From: Cryptomeria japonica
Taxonomy: Eukaryota > Streptophyta > Pinopsida > Cupressales > Cupressaceae
Reading direction: 5' to 3'
NCBI RefSeq assembly: GCF_030272615.1
Contig: NC_081411.1
Span: 161,058,971 to 161,122,970, forward strand
DNA length: 64,000 nt
Part shown: piece after piece, positions 47,110 through 57,365 of the stretch
Layout of the letters: each line of letters begins with the position of its first letter
Numbering within the stretch: the first letter of the stretch is position 1
Position numbers and translations under genes: made by a program
Notes under the pieces: generated by a model
What the model saw: the letters and a program-made list of their open reading frames with translations, nothing else
What the model was told of the DNA's origin: nothing
Databases searched by the model: none

Positions 47110-47887
47110 TGTTTATGGTGAAAATGGATAACAATAATAACGATATTGAAAGGCTAAATGAATTCAACCGCAAAACCCTAGCCTAATAACAACAAAGATC
47201 CACCATAACATATGAAGATTATCTAAGACAATGCAAATCAAATGAAATCATAAAGATTATACCATCACATGTCCAATAGGGTTTGGATCTCCATTCTTCC
47301 TATCTCCATTGATTTTGCTTGATATATTTGCTCTCAGATTTTATGTGCACAAGAGCTCAACAAAGAACTGAATGTGGTTGCAAGTAGGATTGCATATGCC
47401 AAGTAGTCAATTGATCAAGTAGTTAGGTAGTTAGGATGATTGATTATGAAGGAAGCATCTCCTTATATAGAAGACGCAATATGAAATGGAGGGATAAGAT
47501 TGAGAGGTGTAAAAGGAGGTCGGCTATGATTAGAGGGTAGGTAAAAGAAATAATAAAATAATGAAAGGGGTAGGTAGTGTAGAAATTAAGAGATGAATGA
47601 CATGTGTTATGGGTAGAAAAGGTTAATGAATTAGTTAAATAAATAAAGATTTATTTAATTAATAGAAGAAGTGGGATTAATTAAATAAATAAGATATTTA
47701 TTTAATTTAGGAAAAGGATAATTTAAATAAACAAATGTATTTATTTAAATGAGAAATAAGGCTAGAAGAGGATAAATGAATTAATTAAATAAATAAAGAT
47801 TTATTAAATTAATAGAAGAATTAAGCTTAGATAATTAAATAAATAAAATATTTATTTAATTAGATTGGACAATTTTAGATGTTTACA
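47110..47887 (-). mobile_element. 3' LTR of the Tat element (778 bp)
   Basis: On the plus strand it starts TGTTTATGGTG and ends GATGTTTACA. It matches 62378-63140 apart from scattered substitutions and a 15-bp stretch (CTTCCTATCTCCATT at about 47296) missing from the other LTR between short direct repeats. A sense TATA box (TCTATATAAGG on the minus strand) lies at about 47461-47471. Five AT-rich palindromes lie at 47631-47862. Confidence 0.95.
47631..47862. repeat. Five AT-rich palindromes in the LTR U3 region
   Basis: Near-perfect palindromes stand at 47631-47662, 47676-47708, 47721-47750, 47780-47813 and 47832-47862. Each is about 30 bp, built from half-sites like TTAATTAAATAAATAAA. The same five occur in the other LTR (about 62876-63116). 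In sense orientation they lie upstream of the TATA box. Confidence 0.9.
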
Positions 47888-47904
47888 TTTTGCCCCTCTT
47901 TGAG
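47888..47904 (-). other. Polypurine tract of the Tat element
   Basis: On the minus strand AAAGAGGGGCAAAA lies directly before the 3' LTR (LTR start TGTAAACATC). Confidence 0.7.
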
Positions 47905-48129
47905 ACAATGCGGCTTGTCATGTTGTTTCAAAAAAGATAAGATGAACTAATACAGAGTTGCCCCAAGATGGGAATGATATGCCCCCTCAAGAGATTGGAT
48001 GAAAAAATGTTTGAAAAGATCACAGACAATCTCTCGATAAGAAAGACGGGATAGAATGGACTGACTAGATAAAGTGACAGAGTCACGGGATAATGAAGAC
48101 TGACTCGGGAAACAAGGGCTAGGGCGGTC

Positions 48130-48136
48130 TATAAGA
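48130..48136 (+). promoter_or_regulatory. Candidate TATA box of the antisense PMD gene
   Basis: TATAAGA within GGTCTATAAGATAGACC lies 99 bp before the first ATG (48229) of the antisense gene, a fitting distance for a plant core promoter and short leader. The box sits inside a 17-bp palindrome-like context. Confidence 0.45.
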
Positions 48137-48407
48137 TAGACCATGAGGGAAAATACATCCTTATTATCATCCACACATCCAAGAGATTAGAGTGCAGAGC
48201 GAGAATAGAGCAGCAATAGTCAACAGTGATGGCCTTTGTTCACAGATTCGACCGTGTTCGTCGATTTCAGAGGCCAGCAAAGGCAGGAGAGTTGGTAAGT
48301 ACCACAAAACCTCCTTGTACTTTGTGGCATTTATTGTTGTCATTAATGCATGCTAGATAGGGTAATAAATGCACTTAGAATAGGGCCCTAAAAAATGTCA
48401 AAAATGC

Positions 48408-48702
48408 CTAGGCACGTCTGCGTTGGTGCCAGGCGCGTCTGTGCTCGCTAGGCACGTTTGTGTTTGTGCTAGGCACGTCTGTGATGGAAAACGCGTCTGT
48501 GCCGAATGCGGTCGCGTCTGTGCTATGTAGGCATGTCTATGCCAAAAAGGCACATCTGTGTCGCCCAAGCATGTCTGTGCAGAGCATAGGCGTGTTTGTG
48601 TGTTTCAGGCGCGTCTGTGTAAAACAGGCACGTTTATGCAGTCTTCAAGCATGTTTATGTTAGGAAAATGCATTTGTGTCAAAAAAATGTGAATTTGTGT
48701 CT
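48408..48702 (+). repeat. Array of about 15 CGCGTCTGTG-like repeats
   Basis: Degenerate decamers of the form CRYGTYTRTG recur every 16-23 bp (GGCACGTCTGCG, GGCGCGTCTGTG, GGCATGTCTATG and others). The array degrades rightward to AATTTGTG. Most differences are C-to-T or G-to-A, as expected for decay at methylated CpG. A sister array lies at 59935-60195. Confidence 0.85.
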
Positions 48703-48809
48703 TCTAGGTCAAATCAGCAGTTCTGAGATGAACATACGCTGTTGATTGGATAAGTTGCTGAGAGGATACATTCAAACAGGTCCTCAAGGGAAGACTAGAA
48801 TAGATCAAG

Positions 48810-49082
48810 GCACTTTGTGATGAACAATGAGTACAAAGATATAGTACTTTGTGATGAACAGGGAGTACTAAAATATGAGCAGCACTTTGTGATGAACAGT
48901 GAGTGCAAATGTGAGTAGCACTTTGTGATGAACAGTGAGTGCCAAACATGTAGTACTTTGTGATGAACAGGGAGTACCACTAGGATAGAAGCAACACTTT
49001 GTGATGAACAGTGAGTGTCACTAGGATAGATAGCCATATGCACTTAGATAAAAAGTAGCATTTTGTGATGAATAGTGAATGC
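48810..49082 (+). repeat. Seven-unit hairpin array with paired stem changes
   Basis: Each unit is 25 nt: a 5-nt left stem, a 15-nt loop near TTGTGATGAACAGTG, and a 5-nt right stem. Units start at 48810, 48844, 48882, 48918, 48953, 48994 and 49058. Stem pairs are GCACT/AGTAC (one mismatch), GTACT/AGTAC, GCACT/AGTGC twice, GTACT/AGTAC, ACACT/AGTGT and GCATT/AATGC. Six of seven pair perfectly although the stem bases differ. Spacers vary from 9 to 39 nt. It lies inside the intron of the antisense PMD gene and ends 36 bp before its acceptor. Confidence 0.9.
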
Positions 49083-51033
49083 CACTATGACTGACATGAT
49101 TGATTTGCTTGACTATAGGAGTATTTGCCTATGTTGGAGTCACGAGAGAGATTCCCATCAACTCAAAGATTGCGACCTGAGTTGACAGCCGAGGACCAAG
49201 CTATGATTGAGGCTATGGGATTGAGACATATTCTATATGTGCCTAAGTTTCGGGCAAACATGGGATTGCTGACTGTGTTGGCTGAGAGATGGCACTCAGA
49301 GACTTGTATGTTTCATTTGTCGATGGGGGAGATGACAGTCACCCTCGAGGATGTATACAGGATCCTGAGGATACCGATCGATGGGGAGCTAATTTCCTAC
49401 GATCGAGATGGAGACAGGGAGGCCCTGAGATGAGTGTTTTGGGACCCAGGACTGGAGATGAGGGTAGGACATGTGGCTTGGGACACCATGACTGCTACAG
49501 GATTAGCACTGCCAGCAGTGATAGGAGGAGCGATTGGTGGATTCTTGTGTCCTGATAGAGCGATACGAGGGTTGGTTGTGGGCTGGGGAGGTGCATTAGA
49601 GACACTGGTGACACAACACACCAGATATGCCTGGGGACCGTGTGTCCTAGCACACCTGTATTACGAGCTACATCAGTTTGTGTACCATGGGTCAGTGGGA
49701 TTGGGCTGCGGGGTCACATTGTTACAGGTGTGGGCCTATGAGCATCTGCAAGTGACGAGACCGATACATTTCAGGGGCAGAGGTCACAGACGCAATTTTG
49801 TACACTTGTACGACATGATCACTTCACAGCCACGGACTGGCAGGTTAGAGCACTGGCGGCGGGTGATTGATGACATTGATATGGTTATATGGAGGCCATA
49901 CCTAGGATGTGAGCAGTGGGAGGATGATGCAGTAGAGTTGCCCTACACCTTTCGGAGTAGGTATCTGATTGGGTGGACACCCTATGTACTAGAGAGCCAG
50001 CTAGCGGATAGGGTGGGCAGGTAGTTCGGCAGGATCCAGCGGATGCCACGGGGTTCAGGCATGTATGCACGGACTGTCAGGGATCAGTCGCAATTTGGGC
50101 CCTTATTATCATATGATCAGGCTATTACACAGCTAGTGGAGATGATGCCCTTACCCTGGGACATGTGGCCAGAGATTGAGGATGTCGGCATGGATGCCGA
50201 GTACACAGCATACTGGGCCGAGCATCCATTCCCACGCCTGATGGATCCAAGAGAGCTACTAGATGGAGATGGTGGTAGGGATGGTGATGATGATGGAGAT
50301 GATGGGGTTAGAGGCCAACGAAGGAGGAGGGGGGCAGTTGGAGAGAGGAGGGTGGCACCATGGAGGGAGGGTGGAGAGGACAGGCAGGCTCGGGTGGTGA
50401 GAGGTCGTGGTGGATTACCGCTATAGGTGCCAGTAGCACAGGGTCCTAGACAGGTGCAAGTACAGGGACAGGTACAGGGTCATACAGGGACAAGCACAGG
50501 GGCAGGCACCCATACAGGGGGAGCCACAGGCAGAGCCATAGGGGGCTGAGGCAGAGGAGGATGAGCTGACGGAGCTGAGGGAGATTTGCTAGGGACAGGT
50601 AGATGAGATCTAGGACTTGGAGAGGGAGAGGGATAGGCTCAGGAGGCGGCTCAGAGATACTGAGTGGGAGCAAGATCAAGCCATTCAGCACTACACAGAG
50701 GCTGAGACAGCACTGAGGGCTAGGAGGCAAGCGGCAGACGACATAGGGGCTGGATATGCCTATATTCTGTGAGCAAGGGAGGAGATTTCCTACTGGTGGG
50801 ATCTCTATTATGGTGCAGTGCCAGCGGATCAGCGGGCGAGGAGCTTCCATAGACCATCGCGGACAACGACAGCTACGGGAGGGAGCCGGAGGAGATAGGC
50901 ATCTAGTGGTGGGGTTATGGGTCCTCCACCACCACCAGATAGAGGGGACAGGAGGGATGATCCTGGGGCGGGTCCTTCGAGGGCTCAGATTCTGTCGAGG
51001 CCAGGTGGCTCCGAGGGAGGGAGTTCATCATAG

Positions 51034-52767
51034 TCGTAGAGGGCTCCCTATGAATCAGTATTGTATCATTTTTGTATGATGATGTAGACACCTTCGGGTG
51101 ATTGTAGCCATATGATTTTGACATCATTGTATCATGACACTTATGATTATATATATGAGATGATTCATCTTTGCAGTAGCTATATGCATGTGTACCTATG
51201 TGATGAGATGTTCTTATGTGATGGTTATGATATGGATGCAAATATGTATATGATGCAATGCAATATATATATTTTTTTGTTCTTTTATGTTTTATATGTG
51301 TATGCAAATGTAAATGTGAATGTATTTAATGCAGATGAATAAGATAATGCAACTGTAAATTGTGCTAATAGGTGTTTGTGCAGGATGTGATGCAGTTGTG
51401 ATATCTATATGTATGTATGGAATGCTTATATGTGGTAATGCAAGTGCAACTACATGAAATGCAAATGTTTTTGGTGTGTCATTATACTCAGTCATATGAT
51501 AGCAGGCTACGCGGACTTGAGAAGGACAATGGAAGTCAATCAAGAAAGGGGAATAGAAGATAGAAGATATGAAAGTGAAAGAGCTTCTTGTGCATTATCA
51601 TCATTGAGTTTTATTATGGCAAGTAGGTTATGACAATCGAGGCATATGTTTGACCCAGAAAGTCATTGTACCTATTTGCATGGAGATAAGACAGTCTCAA
51701 ACAAGGAATGCCCCAGTTCATACTAGACTCACAATGTCCTCATATCCTTGGACAAGTCAAAGCATTACTAAGAGACAATCCACAGACAACAAATAAAAAA
51801 ATAGGTGACGATACCCCATCCTCACCTTTCTAGTCAAAGACATCCTAGAAAAGCTAAAAGACATGTCACCAAAAGATAAAATTAAAAGAAAACCATGACT
51901 CGACACCAAAATCCACTGTAGTCCTCAAGTTTAATGTCTCTTATCACTTGTATAAGTCTTATTTGATTGTGGTCACAATGTTTACTTTCACAAAAAGGAT
52001 AGCACTGAACCATATGTTGTCTAAGTCTGTTGAAAGATTTGATTTGTTGAAGCCCATTGTTGCTGCTGTCTCATTTGAAACTGACTGAATCCATGAAACT
52101 GATACTTATTGCGGAGAAGAATGAAACTTTATTGTGGATTGGCGATGCAAGATGCTGCTTTATTGCGGATTATGCGCAGATAGACTGAAGGAAGCTGGAA
52201 GAAACTGTACTCCTCGAAACATGTGATGTTCTTAGTTCCACACCCATTACTAGACGTAGGATTTGCCTTAGCCACAGATAGGATCTGATTTATTATGGAT
52301 AGAAAGGAGTGAAAAGGGAGGTTTGTTATGAATGGCTAACCAATCTTGGGTAGATCAATAACAAGCCATGATGGGAATGTGTAAAGTTTATTATGGATGG
52401 ATAGGATGTGAGTGTGTGCAAAGTGAAAGGATGAAATGAGAATCCTGAAGGAGGGAGGAGCAATGTCTCTACGCATGGCGTTGGTGACCCAGTTTTCACC
52501 ATGGTACTTGCCTAGGGCACCACCAAAGTGGTTCTCACCATTGGATGAAATTATTTCTCTTTACTTTTTTGATTTTTTCAATTATTTTTTGTGTCATAAG
52601 GCGCCTGTTTGTCAGGTTTTCACCAAGTAACAATTTTGTTGTTTTATAATTTTTTTTGTATTTTTGAATTTTTTGATTTTTTTTGTATTTTTAAAATTAT
52701 TTATTTTTTTGTATTTTTGAAGTTTTTGATTTTTTTTTGTATTTTTAGATTAGGATATTCCAAAGAG
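51034..52767. other. Spacer between the PMD gene and integrase
   Basis: The first part has TATGATG-rich plus-strand sequence that could be the 3' untranslated region of the PMD gene. Around 52110-52402 a loose word TTTATTRYGGAT recurs about six times. From 52555 to 52752 the plus strand is T-rich, with repeats of TTTTTTGTATTTTTGAA; in sense orientation this is an A-rich tract directly after the integrase stop. No ORF with a known domain was seen. Confidence 0.5.
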
Positions 52768-53880
52768 CTATGTGTAGAACCTGCGAAGGTGCATGCTGTT
52801 GATAGGATCCTCCAAAGGTTCACCTTCTGTAGTTGAGAGCTGATATGCCCCAGATCCATATGTTGCTGTAATGATGTAAGGACAAAACCAGTTTGATTCA
52901 AACTTGCCCTTCTTCTCTCTGTCTTGCTGATTTTTGGGGTTTTCTCTGAGAACCAAGTCACCTACCTCAAACATGCGAGGCTTGACCTTGTGATTATAGC
53001 TGCGACTCATTCGTTGTTGGTAAGCCTTGAGATGATTAAAAGCAGTTTGTCTTCGTTCATCCAGTAATTCAAGCTCTTGTAAGCGAGAGAACCTATAGTC
53101 TTCATTAGTGATGATGTTTTGTAAAGAGACCCATAAAGAGGGTAGCTCAACCTCAATAGGAAAGATGGCTTTAGCGCCATAGACAAGTGAATAGGGTGTA
53201 GCTCCTGTAGGTGTGCGGACACTTGTGCAGTAGGCCCAAAGTGCAGGATTAAGTTGAATATGCCAATTATGGCCAACATCGTCGACTGTCTTTTTTAGGA
53301 TTTTAAGGATTGTCTTATTAGACACCTCAGCTTGACCATTACCTTGGGGGCAATATGGCGTGGAGAAACGATGGGAAATATGGAAGCGGTCATAGAGTTC
53401 ACGAACATCCTGATTTTTGAAGGGACGCCCATTATCAATGATAATGGAAACAACAATACCGTATCGGCAAATGATATAGTTGAGGATGAACGTAGCAATC
53501 TATTTTGCAGTGACTTGTGTGAGAGGTACAGATTCAATCCATTTTGTGAAATACTCTGTGGCAGTGATAATGAATTTATGACCATTGGAAGAAGGAGGGT
53601 AAATCTTGCCTATGAGATCGAGTCCCCACTGACAAAAGGGCCAAGGAGACACAACTGGTTGAAGTTCTTGTGCTGACGCATGTATAAGGTCTCCATGAAT
53701 TTGACATTGCTTACATTTCTTGACAAACTGATATGAGTCCTTTTCCATATTGGGCCAGTAATATCTAGTCCTGATGAGTTTCTTGTCTAAGGTAGGACCA
53801 CTAGCATGTGGACCACATATCCCTTCATGTACTTCACGTAACGCAATCTGAGCTTTGTTGCTTTCTAAACATATAGAAGA
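52768..53880 (-). pseudogene. Tat element integrase (broken)
   Basis: Frames on the minus strand give a zinc-binding start (CGPHASG then CKQCQIHGD). The core follows with FCQWGLDLIGK (first Asp), SIIIDNGRPFKNQ (second Asp) and GNGQAEVSNKTI (Glu), then TGATPYSLVYGAKAIFPIEV. It ends with NHKVKPRMFEVGDLVLR, GAYQLSTTEGEPL and LRRFYT, with a TAA at 52768-52770. The enzyme inserts element DNA into the host genome. A TAG near 53500 and other stops or frame changes upstream of 53325 break it. Confidence 0.9.
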
Positions 53881-54129
53881 GTGCCATCTAGACCTCGCCG
53901 GTATAGGATATCAGCTAAAATGATGTATCGAGAAGATTGGCGAATGAAAGTGTGACGTTGGTTATTGGATAAATCAGGAGGTAAGGTATTGTCACGAAGA
54001 TATGTGAAGATGGAACCATATAACTGGGACTCAGGACCGACGACACATATCATCTCAGTAGGAATGATTTCATATGAAGGAACCAACAGGTTATCCACTA
54101 AGAACTCATAGCAGGTCTCAATTGGAGGT

Positions 54130-54674
54130 AGATCGATCAGTGAAGCAATTGTAGCCATGGCATCTGCGGCTTGATTCTGCTTTCTTGGTATCTACTCAAA
54201 GTCTATCTTTGTGAAGTGTTGTTTCAGGTCATCCACCATTTGTTTGTAAGGCATTAATTTTTCATCTTTTGTTTGGTAATCATTAGTTGCTTGACGGATT
54301 ACAAGTTGAGAGTCCCCAAAAACATGAAGTTCCTGGATCCTCCACTGAATTGCAATCCATAATCCAGTTGTTAATGCCTCATATTCCGCTATATTATTAA
54401 TGCAAGGAAATGATAAGCGGTATGATTTTGGTATAGAATCCCCTTGAGGAGTTATAAAGAGGATGCCAGCTCCTGCCCCATGCTGTGTGTATGAGCCGTC
54501 GAAATATAGTTGCCATGGCTTCACATGTGACATTGTTAAAATGGATTCATCTGGAAATTCAGAACTTAGAGAAACATCATCTATCATGGGAGCATCTGCT
54601 AATTGATCTGCGATGACTTGTCCTTTTATTGCTTTTCTGTCCACATACTCGATGTCGAATTCGCTCAGGATCAT
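54130..54674 (-). pseudogene. Tat element second RNase H (near intact)
   Basis: The frame 54674-54192 reads WQLYFDGSYTQHGAGAGIL (Asp), NNIAEYEALTTGLWIA (Glu) and LHVFGDSQLVIRQ (Asp). After one TAG near 54192 it continues with NQAADAMATIAS (last Asp). All four catalytic acids are visible. A second, archaeal-type RNase H between the first one and integrase is a hallmark of the Tat lineage of plant Ty3/gypsy elements. Confidence 0.9.
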
Positions 54675-54689
54675 TACCCATTTGGCTAG

Positions 54690-55025
54690 TCACCGAGTAA
54701 GTGTTGCTTTATTGAGAAGGTATTTCAATGGATCGATTCTTGCAACCAACTCAGTCTTATGAGTGAGCATGTAATGTCATAATTTCTATGAGGCAAAGAC
54801 CACAGTGAGACATGCACGCTCAATTGGTGTGTAGTTTAGCTCATATCCCACCAATGTGTGATTGATATAATATACTGCTTTTTCCTTGCCCTCAGCAATT
54901 TGTTGTGCTAAGAGTGCCCCCAGTGCTATTGGAGTAGCTGATATGTATAGTAACAGAGGCTGATCTGGAACTGGTGGCATCAGAACTGGTGGATTCAAAA
55001 GATAATCTTTGAGTGTCTGGAAAGC
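54690..55025 (-). pseudogene. Tat element first RNase H (degenerate)
   Basis: The frame reads LLLYISATPIALGALLAQ, then KAVYYINHTLVGYELNYTPI and a broken SQKL-HYMLTHKT-like part. The catalytic aspartates usual in Ty3 RNase H are not all present. Degeneration of this first RNase H is usual where the second one exists. Stops near 54786 and 54778 interrupt it. Confidence 0.8.
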
Positions 55026-55860
55026 CTATTGATAGTTATCATCCCATTTGAATTTGATGTTTTTATGTAGCAAGTGCTGAAAAGCATTACACTTATCTGC
55101 AAGTTGCGCTATGAATCTTCGTATGGACTGGAGTTTGCCTTGTAAGGACCAAAGTTGACTAATATTTCTTGGTGGTTGCATCTCCAAGATGGCCTTGACT
55201 TTTGCTGGATCAACTTCGATTCCTCTTTTGGATACAATGAATCCTAGGAGCTTCCCGGTGGTTACTCCAAAAACACATTTCTTGGGGTTTAATCTTACTT
55301 TGTATTTTTCCAACCGATCAAAGATGACTAAAAGTATGTCCAAATGTGTATTTCTATCTATTGATTTACCCAAGAGGTCGTTGACATAATCTTCCATAGT
55401 TACGTGCATGAGATCATGAAAGATAGTAGCCATGGCTCTTTGATATGTAGCGCCTGCATTTTTTAGTCCAAAGGGCATGACATTCCAGTAGAAAGTTCCC
55501 CAAGGACAAGTGAATGATGTTTTATGTTGATCCTTGGGCGTGATCTTTATTTGATTATAGCTAGAGAATCCATCCATCAACAATAACATTTCATGACCTG
55601 TTGTGAGATCGACAATCAAGTCAATATTTGGTAATGGGAACTCATCCTTTGGACAAGCTTTGTTGATGTCTCTGAAATCTGTACATATTCTGATGCTACG
55701 ATCTGGTTTACTGATAGGCACTAAGTTGGAGATCCATTCAGGATAATCAATTGGGCATATGAATCCGACATCCAATAATTTCTCAAGTTCTTTGACTAGT
55801 AATGTGACTTATGGATGCATCTTTCTTAATTTTTGTTTCACTGGTTTTGCCCTCAGTTTA
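55026..55860 (-). pseudogene. Tat element reverse transcriptase (YVND active site)
   Basis: A 249-codon open frame (55775-55026) reads WISNLVPISKPDRSIRICTD, NKACPKDEFPLPNID, LLMDGFSSYNQI and VMPFGLKNAGATYQRAM. The catalytic box reads EDYVNDLL at 55377-55388 where YVDD is expected. The change removes one metal-binding aspartate (a single G-to-A on the coding strand), so the enzyme should be dead. The thumb (CVFGVTTGKLLGFIVSKRGI) and connection follow, and a TAG near 55026 ends the frame. Confidence 0.95.
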
Positions 55861-56015
55861 ACTGTCAAATGATGCATTACCAAATCTGGATCCAATCCAG
55901 GCATATCAACATATGACCATGCAAAGTTGATTTGTCGATCTTTGAAGAAACTTATGAATTTTGACCTTTTTGACTCCGTTAATGATTGAGCCAGGAATAT
56001 GTTGTGTGGAACCTC

Positions 56016-57071
56016 TTATGTACCATTGTTTGTTTTGATAGTCTCTTCTACCAACATGGATGACTTTTCCTCATATGATGCTGGGAGAATGTTGAGCCTT
56101 CCATCTTCGGGTGCCTTAGAGAGGTTTTCGCCCTCAGATACGTCCTTTCTTTTTACTTTTTGGGGGTCAGACAACGCCATAGTGTGGCTTTCACCATAAG
56201 ACCCTTGGTTTGTTCTTATTTTCACATTTTTGCAACTGGAAGGTCCAACCCCCTCACCAAAATATGCCACGCTATTGAGTTCTATAGTGTATCCTGCTTT
56301 ATGGTCCCCAGGGGGAAGATCATCTCGTATGCCAAGATAGTCAATAAAAGCTTCATCATTTTGGAATGTGTCAAACTGTGCAGGTCCTTCATGATCCTAG
56401 TCAATGAGTTGGTGGTGAACAAGGGGAAGGCTTTTAATGTCTTCGAAGTTAGCGGGGCTAAGAGTGAAGATGCAGTTATATTCAGGTATGTCAAGGTAAT
56501 TATTGAGGTCGTCGATGGCACTCTCCTCATCAATCTTGATCGCAAACGAATCCAAATTATCATCACTAGTAGCACATTCTAGGACAGGTGTTCTCATCCT
56601 ATGTGATTTCAACCTAGAACCTTGAGACAAGGACTATGTGGAATCCTCATGGGTTGTTTCTTGACCAACTTTGAATCTTTTATAAAATTCCTCTTCTTTT
56701 GTGGGTTCATCTGGCTCTTTGAATGTCTCGGTGAGCTCATAGTCACTGGAGGATTTGTCAGAACCCCATTCCCATTCATTGGAGTCTGTGGAATAGCAAT
56801 CCTCTTGTTGAATTTTGGCAGCTTTGATTTGTAAGGCTTCTTCTGTCCTTTGAGTGTGGACCTTGGAAGTCAAGAAACCAAGTCCTTTCGAGCGTTCCTT
56901 TTTGAAAGTCAATTCAAGTTGTAAAGGTTCAATGATGCCTTCCTTTCGTAAACCAAGAGGGCTTTTTCCATCATACCCAAATTTTTTTAGGATCTTGAAG
57001 CCTTTGCCATATTTCTCACATGGTAGACTGATGTGATCTTGTGTATCATCTTCAATGTCTTTGTAAAGCAT
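56016..57071 (-). pseudogene. Tat polyprotein spacer with G-patch-like motif
   Basis: Between protease and RT the minus strand reads, at about 57010-56890, GKGFKILKKFGYDGKSPLGL followed by RKEGIIEPL, a G-patch-like arrangement (glycine-rich nucleic-acid-binding motif). An acidic stretch follows (SDKSSSDYELTETFKEPDEP), then low-complexity linker in frames 56630-56397 and 56575-56016. G-patch motifs next to retroviral-type proteases are known in other retroelements. Stops break the frame. Confidence 0.6.
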
Positions 57072-57365
57072 TTTGTATAAGTCTTCCTCTTCCAGTTCAC
57101 CCTATCTTTGAAAGGTAGTAGGGTCCCATTTGAGTACCATGATGGATACTTGCTTGTTAGGATGTGGTCTTCCATATTCTTTTGGTGAACTGATGACTTG
57201 TCGTAGGTACATGGTCTGATTTAAAGTGTATTCCCCCATGCCCTTGTCCTAAAACTTGCCTTTAAGCTCACCTTGTTTTGATGTCAAAGGTTATAATGAC
57301 TCAGGATCAATGTATGCCGAAAAAGGAATAGCTTCACGATTACTGGGAATGATGGTCTCAGTTTT

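Larger units (their letters stand above)
48295..49118 (+). other. Intron of the antisense PMD gene
   Basis: An 824-bp GT-AG interval. The donor GTAAGT is optimal. The acceptor region TTTGCTTGACTATAG is pyrimidine-bearing, and CTGAC-like branch-point words lie 20-30 bp before it. Exon phase is kept exactly (66 coding bases before, in-frame GAG after). Two tandem arrays fill more than half of it. Splicing is inferred from sequence only. Confidence 0.6.
48229..51033 (+). pseudogene. Antisense plant-mobile-domain (PMD) gene, two exons, broken
   Basis: The first exon (48229-48294) opens with ATG and codes 22 residues beginning MAFVHRFDRVRR. It ends at a perfect donor (TTG then GTAAGT). The second starts after TTGACTATAG at 49119 in the same phase. 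Exon 2 reads LYVPKFRANMGLLTVLAERW, TCMFHLSMGEMTVTLEDVYR and YAWGPCVLAHLYYELHQF, the pattern of the plant mobile domain (aminotransferase-like). It continues to 50426 in one frame with TGA at 49431 and TAG at 50022. An acidic and Arg-rich stretch follows, then in a +1 frame a Gln-rich part, a coiled coil (LERERDRLRRRLRDTEWEQD) and a Pro- and Gly-rich tail to 51033. PMD proteins in plants occur in transposons and in silencing-related host proteins. Its role in the element is unknown. Confidence 0.8.

Noticed and set aside
48460-48663. 67-codon plus-strand ORF rich in Cys and Val
   Set aside because: It translates the CGCGTCTGTG array inside the proposed intron.
48810-49082. CRISPR-like appearance of the repeat-spacer array
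   Set aside because: Spacers are short and uneven (9-39 nt), the repeats vary in their arms, no cas gene is near, and the setting is a plant retrotransposon intron.
50446-50850. 134-codon minus-strand ORF rich in Leu and Pro
   Set aside because: It is the antisense shadow of the Gln-rich and coiled-coil tail of the PMD gene.
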